From an uncultured Bacteroidia bacterium (GTDB lineage Bacteria; Bacteroidota; Bacteroidia; Bacteroidales; F082): a DNA stretch of 64,000 bases. Where the stretch lies: contig CACZZO010000001.1 in assembly GCA_902785755.1 (NCBI GenBank), forward strand, positions 62,001 through 126,000, written 5' to 3'. This document shows, piece by piece, positions 14,782-21,786 of the stretch (positions are counted from its first letter, which is position 1; each line of letters begins with the position of its first letter). The notes beneath the pieces are model-generated. The model searched no databases, was not told where the DNA came from, and saw only the letters and a list, made by a program, of their open reading frames with translations. The translations under genes and the position numbers were made by a program.

Positions 14782-16074
14782 ATGAGTGACTACAAAAAGC
14801 GTGTTGCAGAACAGAATCTTGCCGACCATTTGGATGCAATGGGTGCCGTATTGATAGAAGGCCCTAAATATTGTGGTAAGACTACGATGGCAATCCAACA
14901 GGCCAATAGCGTTTTGCTTATGTCCGACCCTGATCATATAGAGCAGAACCTTTCATTGGCGAGGACGAATATCAGGAAATTGTTGGAAGGAGAAACGCCG
15001 CGTTTGATTGACGAATGGCAGCTGGCTCCCCAGTTTTGGGATGCCGTCAGGAACGAGGTTGACCGACGGAATGCAGACGGGCAATTCATCCTGACTGGTT
15101 CGGCCGTTCCTCCGCCTCCGACCACTGAAGAGGAAAAGATTTTCCACACGGGAACGGGAAGGATTTCGCGGCTGAAACTCCGAACGATGAGCCTTTATGA
15201 GTCGGGCGAATCAACGGGGGATGTGAGTTTGTCGTCACTTTTCGAGGATGCCGAGAAAGTAGAAGGAACAAGCCATATCGACCTTGACGAACTCGCTTTT
15301 TTGGTTTGCCGGGGCGGATGGCCAAAGGCTACGCTGAAAGAGAATCCCAAGGCAGCCTTGATGCAGGCAAAACAATATTACAAAACGGTTGTTGGATTGG
15401 ACATTTCGAGGGTTGATGGTGTGGAACGCAATGAAGAATTGGCCAAACGGTTGATGCGCTCCTACGCACGCAACCAAGGCTCGCAGGCCACGTTGGGGAC
15501 GTTGCTCGCGGATTTGAAAAACAACGAAGCCGACACGCTGACGGAGTACACCATTTATTCCTATATCAATGCCTTGAAAAAGATTTTTGTCATAGAGGAT
15601 TCATTGGCCTGGAATCCGAATCTCAGGAGCAAAACCGCCATCCGCACTTCCGACACGCGCTATTTCACCGACCCGTCCATTGCCACGGCTGCTTTGGGCA
15701 TCGGGCCGAAAGACTTGATTAACGACCTCAACACTTTCGGGCTGATGTTTGAGACGCTTGCTGTGCGCGACTTGCGCGTTTATGCCGATGCCATTGACGG
15801 CACGGTTTACCATTACCGCGACAAAAGCAACTTGGAGTGTGATGCAGTGGTGCATCTTGAAAACGGTTCATACGGCCTTGTGGAAATCAAGCTTGGCGGT
15901 GCGCAGTTGGTGAGGGAAGGGGCGGCCACTTTGCTTGAATTGGCAGGCAAACTCGACACGAACAAAATGAAAAAGCCTTCTTTCTTGATGGTGCTGACGG
16001 GAATAGGCGAATATGCTTACAAGCGCCCCGATGATGGAGTGCTCGTGGTGCCTATTGGGTGCCTGAAAAACTAA
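14782..16074 (+). CDS. AAA ATPase with DUF4143 domain (second family member)
   Basis: A 430-residue AAA_14/DUF4143 protein. The P-loop IEGPKYCGKTTMA is near residue 25, the Walker B equivalent is RLIDEWQLAPQFWD near 75, and FILTGSAVPPPP is the sensor-1 strand with the usual TGS. The DUF4143 part follows, and the C-terminus has LECDAVVHLENGSYGLVEIK, a PD-(D/E)XK-like pattern (ECD...EIK). The ATG at 14782 is preferred to one 18 codons upstream because the latter lies before the promoter box. It stands alone between pheT and a DUF234 ATPase, behind four 23-bp tandem repeats. It is only distantly similar to the DUF4143 protein at 5.1-6.4 kb. Biological role unknown; such genes are often scattered and strain-variable. 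Confidence 0.88.
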   Translation: MSDYKKRVAEQNLADHLDAMGAVLIEGPKYCGKTTMAIQQANSVLLMSDPDHIEQNLSLARTNIRKLLEGETPRLIDEWQLAPQFWDAVRNEVDRRNADGQFILTGSAVPPPPTTEEEKIFHTGTGRISRLKLRTMSLYESGESTGDVSLSSLFEDAEKVEGTSHIDLDELAFLVCRGGWPKATLKENPKAALMQAKQYYKTVVGLDISRVDGVERNEELAKRLMRSYARNQGSQATLGTLLADLKNNEADTLTEYTIYSYINALKKIFVIEDSLAWNPNLRSKTAIRTSDTRYFTDPSIATAALGIGPKDLINDLNTFGLMFETLAVRDLRVYADAIDGTVYHYRDKSNLECDAVVHLENGSYGLVEIKLGGAQLVREGAATLLELAGKLDTNKMKKPSFLMVLTGIGEYAYKRPDDGVLVVPIGCLKN

Positions 16075-16147
16075 CTATTTGATAATAGTTTTGCTTTTTA
16101 TCAAATAGTCATTGATGTTGAATATCCGTAACCCGAAATATTTTGGT

Positions 16148-16199
16148 GTTACGGAGTAGGTATTTATTGATACTTGCTCCGTAACTATATTTTTTTTTG
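16148..16199 (+). terminator. Imperfect hairpin with T-run between two ATPase genes
   Basis: The arm GTTACGGAGTAGGTATT (16148-16164) and its inverse GATACTTGCTCCGTAAC (16169-16185) form a hairpin with a 4-nt loop, followed by a T-rich run ending at 16199. It may end transcription of the upstream ATPase gene. The arms belong to the 17-bp repeat family that brackets the next gene. Confidence 0.55.
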
Positions 16200-16200
16200 A

Positions 16201-16217
16201 GTTACGGAGCAAGTATC
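16201..16217 (+). repeat. 17-bp repeat, left side of the DUF234 ATPase
   Basis: GTTACGGAGCAAGTATC is an exact inverse of the arm at 16169-16185. It lies 6 bp upstream of the possible -33 element of the ATPase promoter, a position fit for an operator. Confidence 0.8.
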
Positions 16218-16222
16218 GTGTT

Positions 16223-16249
16223 TTGAATGAAGAAAAAACACTATCTTTG
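16223..16249 (+). promoter_or_regulatory. Promoter of the DUF234 ATPase
   Basis: TATCTTTG at 16242-16249 followed by GCAGCGTGAA; a TTG at 16223-16225 is a possible -33 element with a short 16-bp spacer. Confidence 0.6.
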
Positions 16250-16275
16250 CAGCGTGAATTACAACCTGTAAGATT

Positions 16276-17721
16276 ATGGAAAACAACAAAATCATCGGAA
16301 GGAAAAAGGAACGTGAGTTGTTTGATGACATTTGCCTGACGGAAAAACCTGCTTTGGTTGCAGTATATGGCCGCCGTCGCGTGGGGAAGACTTTCTTGGT
16401 AAGACAGCACTTCAACAATGATTTTGATTTCTCATTTACAGGAAATTATCAAATGCCGCGACAAGCGCAACTTTCCCTTTTCAACCAAGAACTGCGACGT
16501 TTTTCGGGGATGGATTATCCTTTGGTCAAAGACTGGTTCTCGGCTTTTGAGCAATTGCGCCAATATTTGTCATCAATTGACAAAGAAAGACTTGTCCTTT
16601 TCTTTGATGAATTGCCTTGGATGGAAACGCCTAAATCGAATTTCATTCAGGCATTTTCCTATTTCTGGAATACGTGGGCTTCCACGCGCCAAGGCTTGAA
16701 ATTGTTCGTTTGCGGATCGTCAACCACTTGGATGCTCGAAAAACTGATTGGCGACAAAGGCGGTTTGTATGGCCGTGTGACGCACACCGTTTATTTGGCT
16801 CCTTTCACTTTGGGTGAAACGGAGGCGTATCTCCAAGCCAATGGCATCCGTTGGAATCGATACCAAATGCTTGAAACATATATGATTATAGGCGGCATAC
16901 CCTTCTATCTTGAAATGTTGAAACCCAAACTGACTTTTGACCAAAACATCGATAACTTGTTTTTTGCCGCCAACGCTCCGCTGAGGATGGAATACGGGTT
17001 TTTGTTTAGGTCGTTGTTCAATGACGCGCAACTTTATCGTCAAGTGGTGGAAACCATCGCAAAGCACTCACAGGGGATGACTCGCCAGCAAATCAAAGAG
17101 GAATTGGGGATGGCCGATGGGGGAGCGCTTACCGTCGTGCTTGAGAATCTTGTCCGTTGCGACTTTTTGCGCCGATATGCCGCTTTCGGGAAAAGCGAGC
17201 GCAATGCATTGTATCAACTCACGGATTTGTTCAGTTTGTTCCATTTGCGTTTTGTGGCCGACAACAATGGCCAAGACCAACAGTTTTGGAGCAATATGCG
17301 CGAGAACCCTTCGCGAGTGGCTTGGCGTGGCTATGCTTTCGAACAAGTGTGCCTGCACCATATTCCCCAAATCAAGGAGGCCATAGGAATAAAGGCCGTG
17401 CTCAGCAATGTATGCTCGTGGTCGTGTCCGACTTTTACCGACAAGGATGGCAACCAATGGCAAGGGACACAAATAGACCTTCTCATCGACCGCCGCGACC
17501 AGGTCATCAACATTTGTGAGATGAAATATGCCAACGATAGATATATCATCGACAAGGATTACGAAGAACGGCTTCGCCGCCGACTGTCCACATTCCAACA
17601 TTTGACACGCACCCGTAAGGCCTTGCACCTGACTTTCGTAACCACTTACGGATTGAGCCGGAACGCCTATTGTGGCAATGTTCAGGCCGAAGTGACGATG
17701 GATGATTTGTTCGACCGTTAA
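16276..17721 (+). CDS. ATPase with DUF234 (archaeal-type ATPase family)
   Basis: A 481-residue protein of the family joining an archaeal-type ATPase domain to a C-terminal DUF234 domain. It begins IIGRKKERELFDDI; the P-loop is VYGRRRVGKTFLVRQ near residue 35, Walker B is LVLFFDELPWME near 115, and FVCGSSTTWMLEK follows. A winged-helix segment (about 265-320, MTRQQIKEELGM) leads to the nuclease-like end GTQIDLLIDRRDQVINICEM followed by K (D-L-L-I...E-M-K). The gene stands alone with its own promoter and is bracketed by five copies of a 17-bp repeat, three before and two after. Function is not established; the repeats suggest a self-contained, perhaps mobile or autoregulated unit. Confidence 0.87.
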   Translation: MENNKIIGRKKERELFDDICLTEKPALVAVYGRRRVGKTFLVRQHFNNDFDFSFTGNYQMPRQAQLSLFNQELRRFSGMDYPLVKDWFSAFEQLRQYLSSIDKERLVLFFDELPWMETPKSNFIQAFSYFWNTWASTRQGLKLFVCGSSTTWMLEKLIGDKGGLYGRVTHTVYLAPFTLGETEAYLQANGIRWNRYQMLETYMIIGGIPFYLEMLKPKLTFDQNIDNLFFAANAPLRMEYGFLFRSLFNDAQLYRQVVETIAKHSQGMTRQQIKEELGMADGGALTVVLENLVRCDFLRRYAAFGKSERNALYQLTDLFSLFHLRFVADNNGQDQQFWSNMRENPSRVAWRGYAFEQVCLHHIPQIKEAIGIKAVLSNVCSWSCPTFTDKDGNQWQGTQIDLLIDRRDQVINICEMKYANDRYIIDKDYEERLRRRLSTFQHLTRTRKALHLTFVTTYGLSRNAYCGNVQAEVTMDDLFDR

Positions 17722-17725
17722 TCTC

Positions 17726-17774
17726 GATACCTGCTCCGTAAGTGATATTTTTTCCGGGTTACGGAGCATGTATC
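17726..17774. repeat. 17-bp repeats, right side of the DUF234 ATPase
   Basis: GATACCTGCTCCGTAAG (17726-17742) and GTTACGGAGCATGTATC (17758-17774) are inverted copies separated by 15 bp. Sixteen bases can pair with one mismatch. The first lies 4 bp after the ATPase stop codon. Confidence 0.8.
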
Positions 17775-17789
17775 CAAAGGAAAAACGCT

Positions 17790-18009
17790 TCAGAAAAGGT
17801 CGGAATGTGTCCCTGTATTGAGCATCAGAAGGGTAAGCTGGTTGTCGTTTTGCTCCCAAACAAGCAACCAGTCAGGCTGGATGTGGCAATTCGATACCGC
17901 TTTTGCGATGGCGGCGCGGTGCAATCTCAACGCCCTCCATCGAGCGGAACAATTTGCGCAGCATAGGAAGCAGGCTTTCATCGGTCACTTTCAATGTAAG
18001 TTCGGTCAT
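17790..18009 (-). pseudogene. Fused remnant of a YafQ-type toxin-antitoxin pair
   Basis: On the minus strand an ATG at 18009, behind a GGGAG-like site and an intact promoter, opens a reading frame starting MTELTLKVTDESLLPMLRKL, the kind of N-terminus seen in small Bacteroidota antitoxins, and stops at 17872. In the next frame the sequence ends NCHIQPDWLLVWEQND, then LTLLMLNTGTHSDLF and a stop at 17790, which is the C-terminal signature of YafQ-family mRNA interferases. Most of the antitoxin C-terminus and the toxin N-terminus, about 200 bp or more, are missing, so a deletion has joined the two genes. Neither product should be functional. Family assignment of the toxin tail is firm; that of the antitoxin is weak. 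Confidence 0.78.
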
Positions 18010-18039
18010 TGTTTTTCTCCCAATGGTTAATTTATGGTG

Positions 18040-18047
18040 CAAAAATA
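18040..18047 (-). promoter_or_regulatory. Promoter box left in front of the TA remnant
   Basis: TATTTTTG on the minus strand followed by GC, 31 bp before the antitoxin-like ATG. It appears intact, so the scar may still be transcribed. Confidence 0.6.
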
Positions 18048-18162
18048 CACATTTATTCTGAATTGGATGATTTCGGCTGTGTTTTGTGAAGCAATATGGA
18101 ATTTTTTTTGAGTTTAATATGCGAATTTTGGAAATTATTTCAAAAAATTCATCAAAAACTTA

Positions 18163-18191
18163 TTGTCATTCGATAATTATTTGTAATTTTG
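18163..18191 (+). promoter_or_regulatory. Promoter of the thioredoxin-like lipoprotein gene
   Basis: TTG at 18163-18165, an 18-bp spacer and TAATTTTG at 18184-18191, followed by GCAGCGT. The region 18048-18162 is AT-rich with no gene visible. Confidence 0.7.
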
Positions 18192-18216
18192 CAGCGTTTC
18201 ATAACTTCAAAATACT

Positions 18217-18951
18217 ATGATTATAAACAAACGGAAGTTATTGTGCTGGGTGGCAGTGGTTTCGGTGGCTTTTGTTGCGTTGCAATCTTGCATTCAAGTC
18301 CAAGTTGCCATCCCTAACCGTTGGAATCGTCGCTTTGCCGAAAGGCAAGATTATATAGAATGTCTCACGGCTGACCAGCTGAAGGAAATGATATTGACAG
18401 ACACCACCCATTTCAAAATTGTGATGCTTTACAGCACAGGTTGCGGGCCTTGTGGGGAACATTTGCGAAGGACATACGCACCAGCCTACGCCCAACACCG
18501 TGACGATGTGAAGTTCTATTTCATCAGCGAAAGCACGGGCGGCATCAAGTATTGCCGCGATGAGTTGGAACGTTTGGGCTTGTTTGATGGCAAGGTGTTG
18601 TGTTTTCTTGACGACCGCCCGCAGTTCGACAATCAAAAGCAAGGCAAGAACGCCAATTTGCAAGTTTTCAACAACTTGGCCAACCATATCTTCACGAAAG
18701 GCCCGAAAGTGACGGGCAACTTTGGTATTCCTTGCGAGTTCGTTGTAAGCAAGGACAACCGCGTGTTGAAATGCCTTGTCGCTACGCCCCATTCGGGTTC
18801 GGCCATCAAGACAGCACAATTGTGGCAAATCGACTTCGACCGAATCCAAGAGATTGATTTTGATTCGATTTACCGTCTTGAAGTGGAGGACGACTATTTT
18901 GAAGGCCTCCCCGTTTGCAATGGCGACTATTGCCCGATAAACAAGCATTGA
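18217..18951 (+). CDS. Thioredoxin-like lipoprotein
   Basis: A 244-residue predicted lipoprotein: the N-terminal hydrophobic segment ends in the lipobox-like ALQSC, so Cys25 is the probable lipidated residue. A thioredoxin-fold segment follows, with strand FKIVMLYSTGCGPC giving a CxxC pair near residue 77, and a later FGIPCEFVVSKDNRVLK that resembles the cis-Pro region of thioredoxins. It probably acts in reduction or isomerisation of disulfides in the periplasm or on the outer membrane, but the exact substrate is unknown. It stands alone with its own promoter; a DUF2975/HTH pair follows on the same strand. Confidence 0.75.
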   Translation: MIINKRKLLCWVAVVSVAFVALQSCIQVQVAIPNRWNRRFAERQDYIECLTADQLKEMILTDTTHFKIVMLYSTGCGPCGEHLRRTYAPAYAQHRDDVKFYFISESTGGIKYCRDELERLGLFDGKVLCFLDDRPQFDNQKQGKNANLQVFNNLANHIFTKGPKVTGNFGIPCEFVVSKDNRVLKCLVATPHSGSAIKTAQLWQIDFDRIQEIDFDSIYRLEVEDDYFEGLPVCNGDYCPINKH

Positions 18952-18975
18952 AGTTTAACCTATAATAATAGAATT

Positions 18976-19452
18976 ATGAAAGACAAAACCTTGAAAAACA
19001 TTCGCGTTTGCTGTTACATTGCTTTGGCGGTTTGTGGCATTTGGGCTGTATTGGCAGCCAATAATTTTATTGGTATTCTGACAGGGAATACAATTTTGCC
19101 ACGTGTCGTGAATTGGTCACATCGAGGCACTATGAAAATCGTGTATTTTGCTCTCTATGTTTTGAGTACCTTGTCTCAGATCCTTTTGATTTGCTTTGCT
19201 GTTGTCAATGTTTTAAAAGGCATTCGTGATAACATGGTCTTTCCGAAAAGCAATGTCACATTGTTGTTTTGGTTGGCACTAGTGGATTTTGTTTACGAGT
19301 TGTGTTGGACGAATTTACCTATCCTTTTTGATGATAGGTTTGTGTTGCAATTGGTGAATACCAATTTCATCACACCTTTCTTCCTGCTCTTCTTCGCCTT
19401 CATGTACAAAGTGGCCGCTGACGCAGTGGAGGAAAACAATTTAACCGTCTGA
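18976..19452 (+). CDS. DUF2975-family membrane protein
   Basis: A 158-residue protein with four predicted membrane helices (about 10-30, 52-78, 93-112 and 130-150), matching the small DUF2975 family. Genes of this family commonly lie next to a short Cro/C1-type regulator, and such a gene starts 142 bp downstream here. Between them lie two strong hairpins. The protein's role is not known; pairs of this kind are widespread in Firmicutes and Bacteroidota and are thought to be membrane-linked regulatory modules. Confidence 0.72.
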   Translation: MKDKTLKNIRVCCYIALAVCGIWAVLAANNFIGILTGNTILPRVVNWSHRGTMKIVYFALYVLSTLSQILLICFAVVNVLKGIRDNMVFPKSNVTLLFWLALVDFVYELCWTNLPILFDDRFVLQLVNTNFITPFFLLFFAFMYKVAADAVEENNLTV

Positions 19453-19500
19453 TTATGTCACAAAACCTACAAAACTTGCAAAACCATTTGTTTGGTATAG

Positions 19501-19551
19501 GGAAGCCTGCCAACCGACTGGCTTCCGGCGGCGCACGGTTGTGCAGCCGCC
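19501..19551. repeat. Two tandem hairpins
   Basis: GGAAGCC/GGCTTCC (19501-19526) and GGCGGC/GCCGCC (19527-19551) form adjacent hairpins between the DUF2975 gene and the HTH gene. There is no T-run, so they may limit read-through or protect the upstream RNA rather than terminate fully. Confidence 0.6.
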
Positions 19552-19594
19552 ACTTCAGTTATTTGAAGTTTTGCCTTGTTTTGATGGTTTTGTA

Positions 19595-19825
19595 ATGAAA
19601 AACGACCGCCCTATGATTATCCTAAACTTAGACGTAATGCTGGCCAAGCGCAAGGTGCGCTCCAACGATTTGGCCCAAAGAATAGGCCTCACCCAAGCCA
19701 ACCTCTCTATCCTCAAGACGGGCAAGGCCAAGGCCATCCGCCTCAGCACACTCGATGCCATCTGCCGCGAATTGCAATGCACGCCGGGGGATATTCTGGA
19801 ATATCGGGAAGATGAAAATGCTTGA
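19595..19825 (+). CDS. Small Cro/C1-type HTH regulator (YozG-like)
   Basis: A DNA-binding protein of 70 to 76 residues consisting of almost nothing but a Cro/C1-type helix-turn-helix: LNLDVMLAKRKVRSNDLAQR, then IGLTQANLSILKTGKAKAIR as the turn and recognition helix, then CRELQCTPGDILEY. This is the usual partner of DUF2975 membrane proteins. The true start may be ATG 19613 (MIILNLDVML), which fits the family start better; 19595 is the longer option. It ends 3 bp before the next lipoprotein gene. It probably regulates its own small operon. Confidence 0.85.
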   Translation: MKNDRPMIILNLDVMLAKRKVRSNDLAQRIGLTQANLSILKTGKAKAIRLSTLDAICRELQCTPGDILEYREDENA

Positions 19826-19828
19826 GCC

Positions 19829-20452
19829 ATGAAAAAATGCAGATGGATTTTGTTGTTTGGGCTTCTGCTGACCTTCACGGGCTGCAACACCTTGATGCCC
19901 TTGCTCTTCGGCTTCCGCGAAATCAACGGCTACGATGCGGTGCAATGTGAGAAATTCTACAAGAAACTGCCCAAGGATTTTGCCTTCACGCCCTTGGTGT
20001 GCGACGAAAAACAATTCCGGCAAGTGAGCGAACTCGGCGCAGACTCGATGCAGATGAAAGACCTCTACCAGCCGTTGAAAATCATGTATTTCCACGGCGA
20101 CAGCCTTGTTTCGCTCCACATCAATTGCTACTGCCCGCCAACGCTTGGCTTCAACCTGAATTGGAACTACGACCATCAGTTTGACGTGTTTCCGCCAGCC
20201 ACGACCGTGCCTTTGGAAGGCTACACGGTGACGCGCACCCAAATGCAGTCCGTCTTCCCCGAAATCAAGGGGGAGAAGGACTACGCCGTGCTCGTCTTTT
20301 GGACGAATATGCTGCCCAAGGTTTCGCGGGCGGAAATCAAGACGGTTTACAGGAATTTGAAGCGGTTCGGCCCTTCGACAGGCTCAGGGGCCGAGGTTTA
20401 TCTCATCAACGACGACATTCCGCTGACAAAATCGCTCCACGAAACGGAGTGA
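19829..20452 (+). CDS. Predicted lipoprotein of unknown function
   Basis: A 207-residue protein with a signal peptide ending in the lipobox FTGC (Cys19). The mature part has no domain that I recognise; it looks globular with mixed strands (INCYCPPTLGFNLNWNYDHQ in the middle). Close to the C-terminus, RFGPSTGSGAEVYL is encoded by a copy of the TTCGACA interspersed repeat, suggesting that the repeat inserted in frame and is tolerated. The start is 3 bp after the HTH gene stop, so the two are probably co-transcribed. Confidence 0.65.
   Translation: MKKCRWILLFGLLLTFTGCNTLMPLLFGFREINGYDAVQCEKFYKKLPKDFAFTPLVCDEKQFRQVSELGADSMQMKDLYQPLKIMYFHGDSLVSLHINCYCPPTLGFNLNWNYDHQFDVFPPATTVPLEGYTVTRTQMQSVFPEIKGEKDYAVLVFWTNMLPKVSRAEIKTVYRNLKRFGPSTGSGAEVYLINDDIPLTKSLHETE
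20369..20392. repeat. TTCGACA-type interspersed repeat inside a coding region
   Basis: GGCCCTTCGACAGGCTCAGG followed by GGCC is a near-palindromic copy of the repeat found between genes at 25463-25513 and 31391-31457. It is read as GPSTGSGA near the C-terminus of the lipoprotein. Confidence 0.75.
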
Positions 20453-20495
20453 TTTATCAGGCTTTTTCATCAAAAAATCTTTTTCCCGGCCACTT

Positions 20496-20528
20496 TTGCA
20501 ATAGGTTCGGAAAAATGAACTATATTTG
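20496..20528 (+). promoter_or_regulatory. Promoter of the kinase-like/porW operon
   Basis: TTG at 20496-20498, a 22-bp spacer and TATATTTG at 20521-20528 followed by CG. The start codon at 20548 is 19 bp downstream, giving a very short leader. Confidence 0.65.
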
Positions 20529-20547
20529 CGCCCAAATATAATGAAGA

Positions 20548-21744
20548 ATGTCTGAAAACATCAACTCAAACGAATATGCCGACCTGCGCCCGCTTTATGC
20601 CTCGCGCTATGGCAACAGCAGGATTTTTACGGCAAACAACCACGGCAAGAAGGTCATTGTCAAGGCACTGAAGGCAGAGTGTGCCAACGATGCCGCTTGC
20701 AAGGCCTCGCTGCGTCAGGAGTATGAAACCACCTCCATGCTCGACAACAAATACATCCGTAAAGCCATCGATTTCACCAACATTGAAGGCTTGGGCGACT
20801 GCATCATTTTTGAATATGTCGACGGGAAGTCGCTGGCGGAGCATGTGCGCGTGGGCACGCTCTCCGAAAAGCAGGTGAAAAGCATCCTGACCGAGGTGTG
20901 CGACGGCTTGAATTTCCTGCATCGCAACGGATTGGTACACTGCAATTTGAATCCTGAGAATGTCATGGTGTCGGCCAACGATGGCCATGTGAAACTCATC
21001 GACATCGGTGTGCCTGAAACCAAGCAAGATGCCGACCGCGAACTGCTCATCAAGGAGATGGAGTTTGTCGCGCCCGAAATCATCAAGAGCGAGGACTTCG
21101 ACTCGCGGGCCGACATCTATTCCATCGGCAAAATCATGGAATTCATCGGCGAGCGCAACATTTCCAAGCAATTCCATGCCGCTGCCACGCACTGCACGCA
21201 ATTCTCGAAAGAACAGCGTTTCGACACTATAAGTGATGTGCGCTCGGCCATCTCGAAAGGTCATTCCTTCGTGAAAATCATCATTTTGGTGGTTGTGGCG
21301 GCAATCGTTGCGGCTTTGGCCATCATCTATGTGCCGAAAATCAGGGCCAATGTGGAGAAGGAACGCGCCGAGCGTCGTGTCGTTGAGTTCAACCGCGAAT
21401 TAGAGAAAATCCAAGGCGAGTTGCCTGGGCTTTGCGAGAAATATGCCATGCAGTCGATCAACGAACCCATTGCGGTGGACTGGTCGGAAGACAGTTTGCG
21501 TTTGGTGGAAGGCTTGATGCCTTATCTTGCCATCGACGAATACAAGGCCAAGGCGTTGCAAGTCATGGAACGCCAGCGCGTTGGCATAGAGAGAAGCCGC
21601 GAGGCCGACTTCGAGCAACTGTTGCTCAACGAGTTCAAGTCGACCAACGACAGCCTTGCCGTGAAGATGCGCTCGGCTCTTGTAGACCCGACTGACGACC
21701 AACTCCTCATCGAGGCAGGCAAATGGTACGAACTGACGAAATAA
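20548..21744 (+). CDS. Membrane-anchored Ser/Thr kinase-like protein, probable pseudokinase
   Basis: A 398-residue protein with a kinase-fold N-terminal domain (about 10-235), one membrane helix (about 242-262) and a C-terminal, probably periplasmic domain of about 130 residues with coiled-coil tendency. Kinase landmarks: Lys39 in VIVKALK and an APE-like VAPEI are present, and the metal Asp152 sits in IDIG (for DFG). The catalytic loop reads HCNLNPEN instead of HRDLKPEN, so the proton-accepting Asp is Asn133 and the following Lys is also lost. The glycine-rich loop is also degenerate (RYGNSRIF). It is therefore likely a pseudokinase that binds nucleotide or a partner. It leads an operon with porW, a bactofilin gene and folE. 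Confidence 0.82.
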   Translation: MSENINSNEYADLRPLYASRYGNSRIFTANNHGKKVIVKALKAECANDAACKASLRQEYETTSMLDNKYIRKAIDFTNIEGLGDCIIFEYVDGKSLAEHVRVGTLSEKQVKSILTEVCDGLNFLHRNGLVHCNLNPENVMVSANDGHVKLIDIGVPETKQDADRELLIKEMEFVAPEIIKSEDFDSRADIYSIGKIMEFIGERNISKQFHAAATHCTQFSKEQRFDTISDVRSAISKGHSFVKIIILVVVAAIVAALAIIYVPKIRANVEKERAERRVVEFNRELEKIQGELPGLCEKYAMQSINEPIAVDWSEDSLRLVEGLMPYLAIDEYKAKALQVMERQRVGIERSREADFEQLLLNEFKSTNDSLAVKMRSALVDPTDDQLLIEAGKWYELTK

Positions 21745-21786
21745 TTTCGACGAAACGGAGTTATTGAAGAATAAACCTACAACGAA

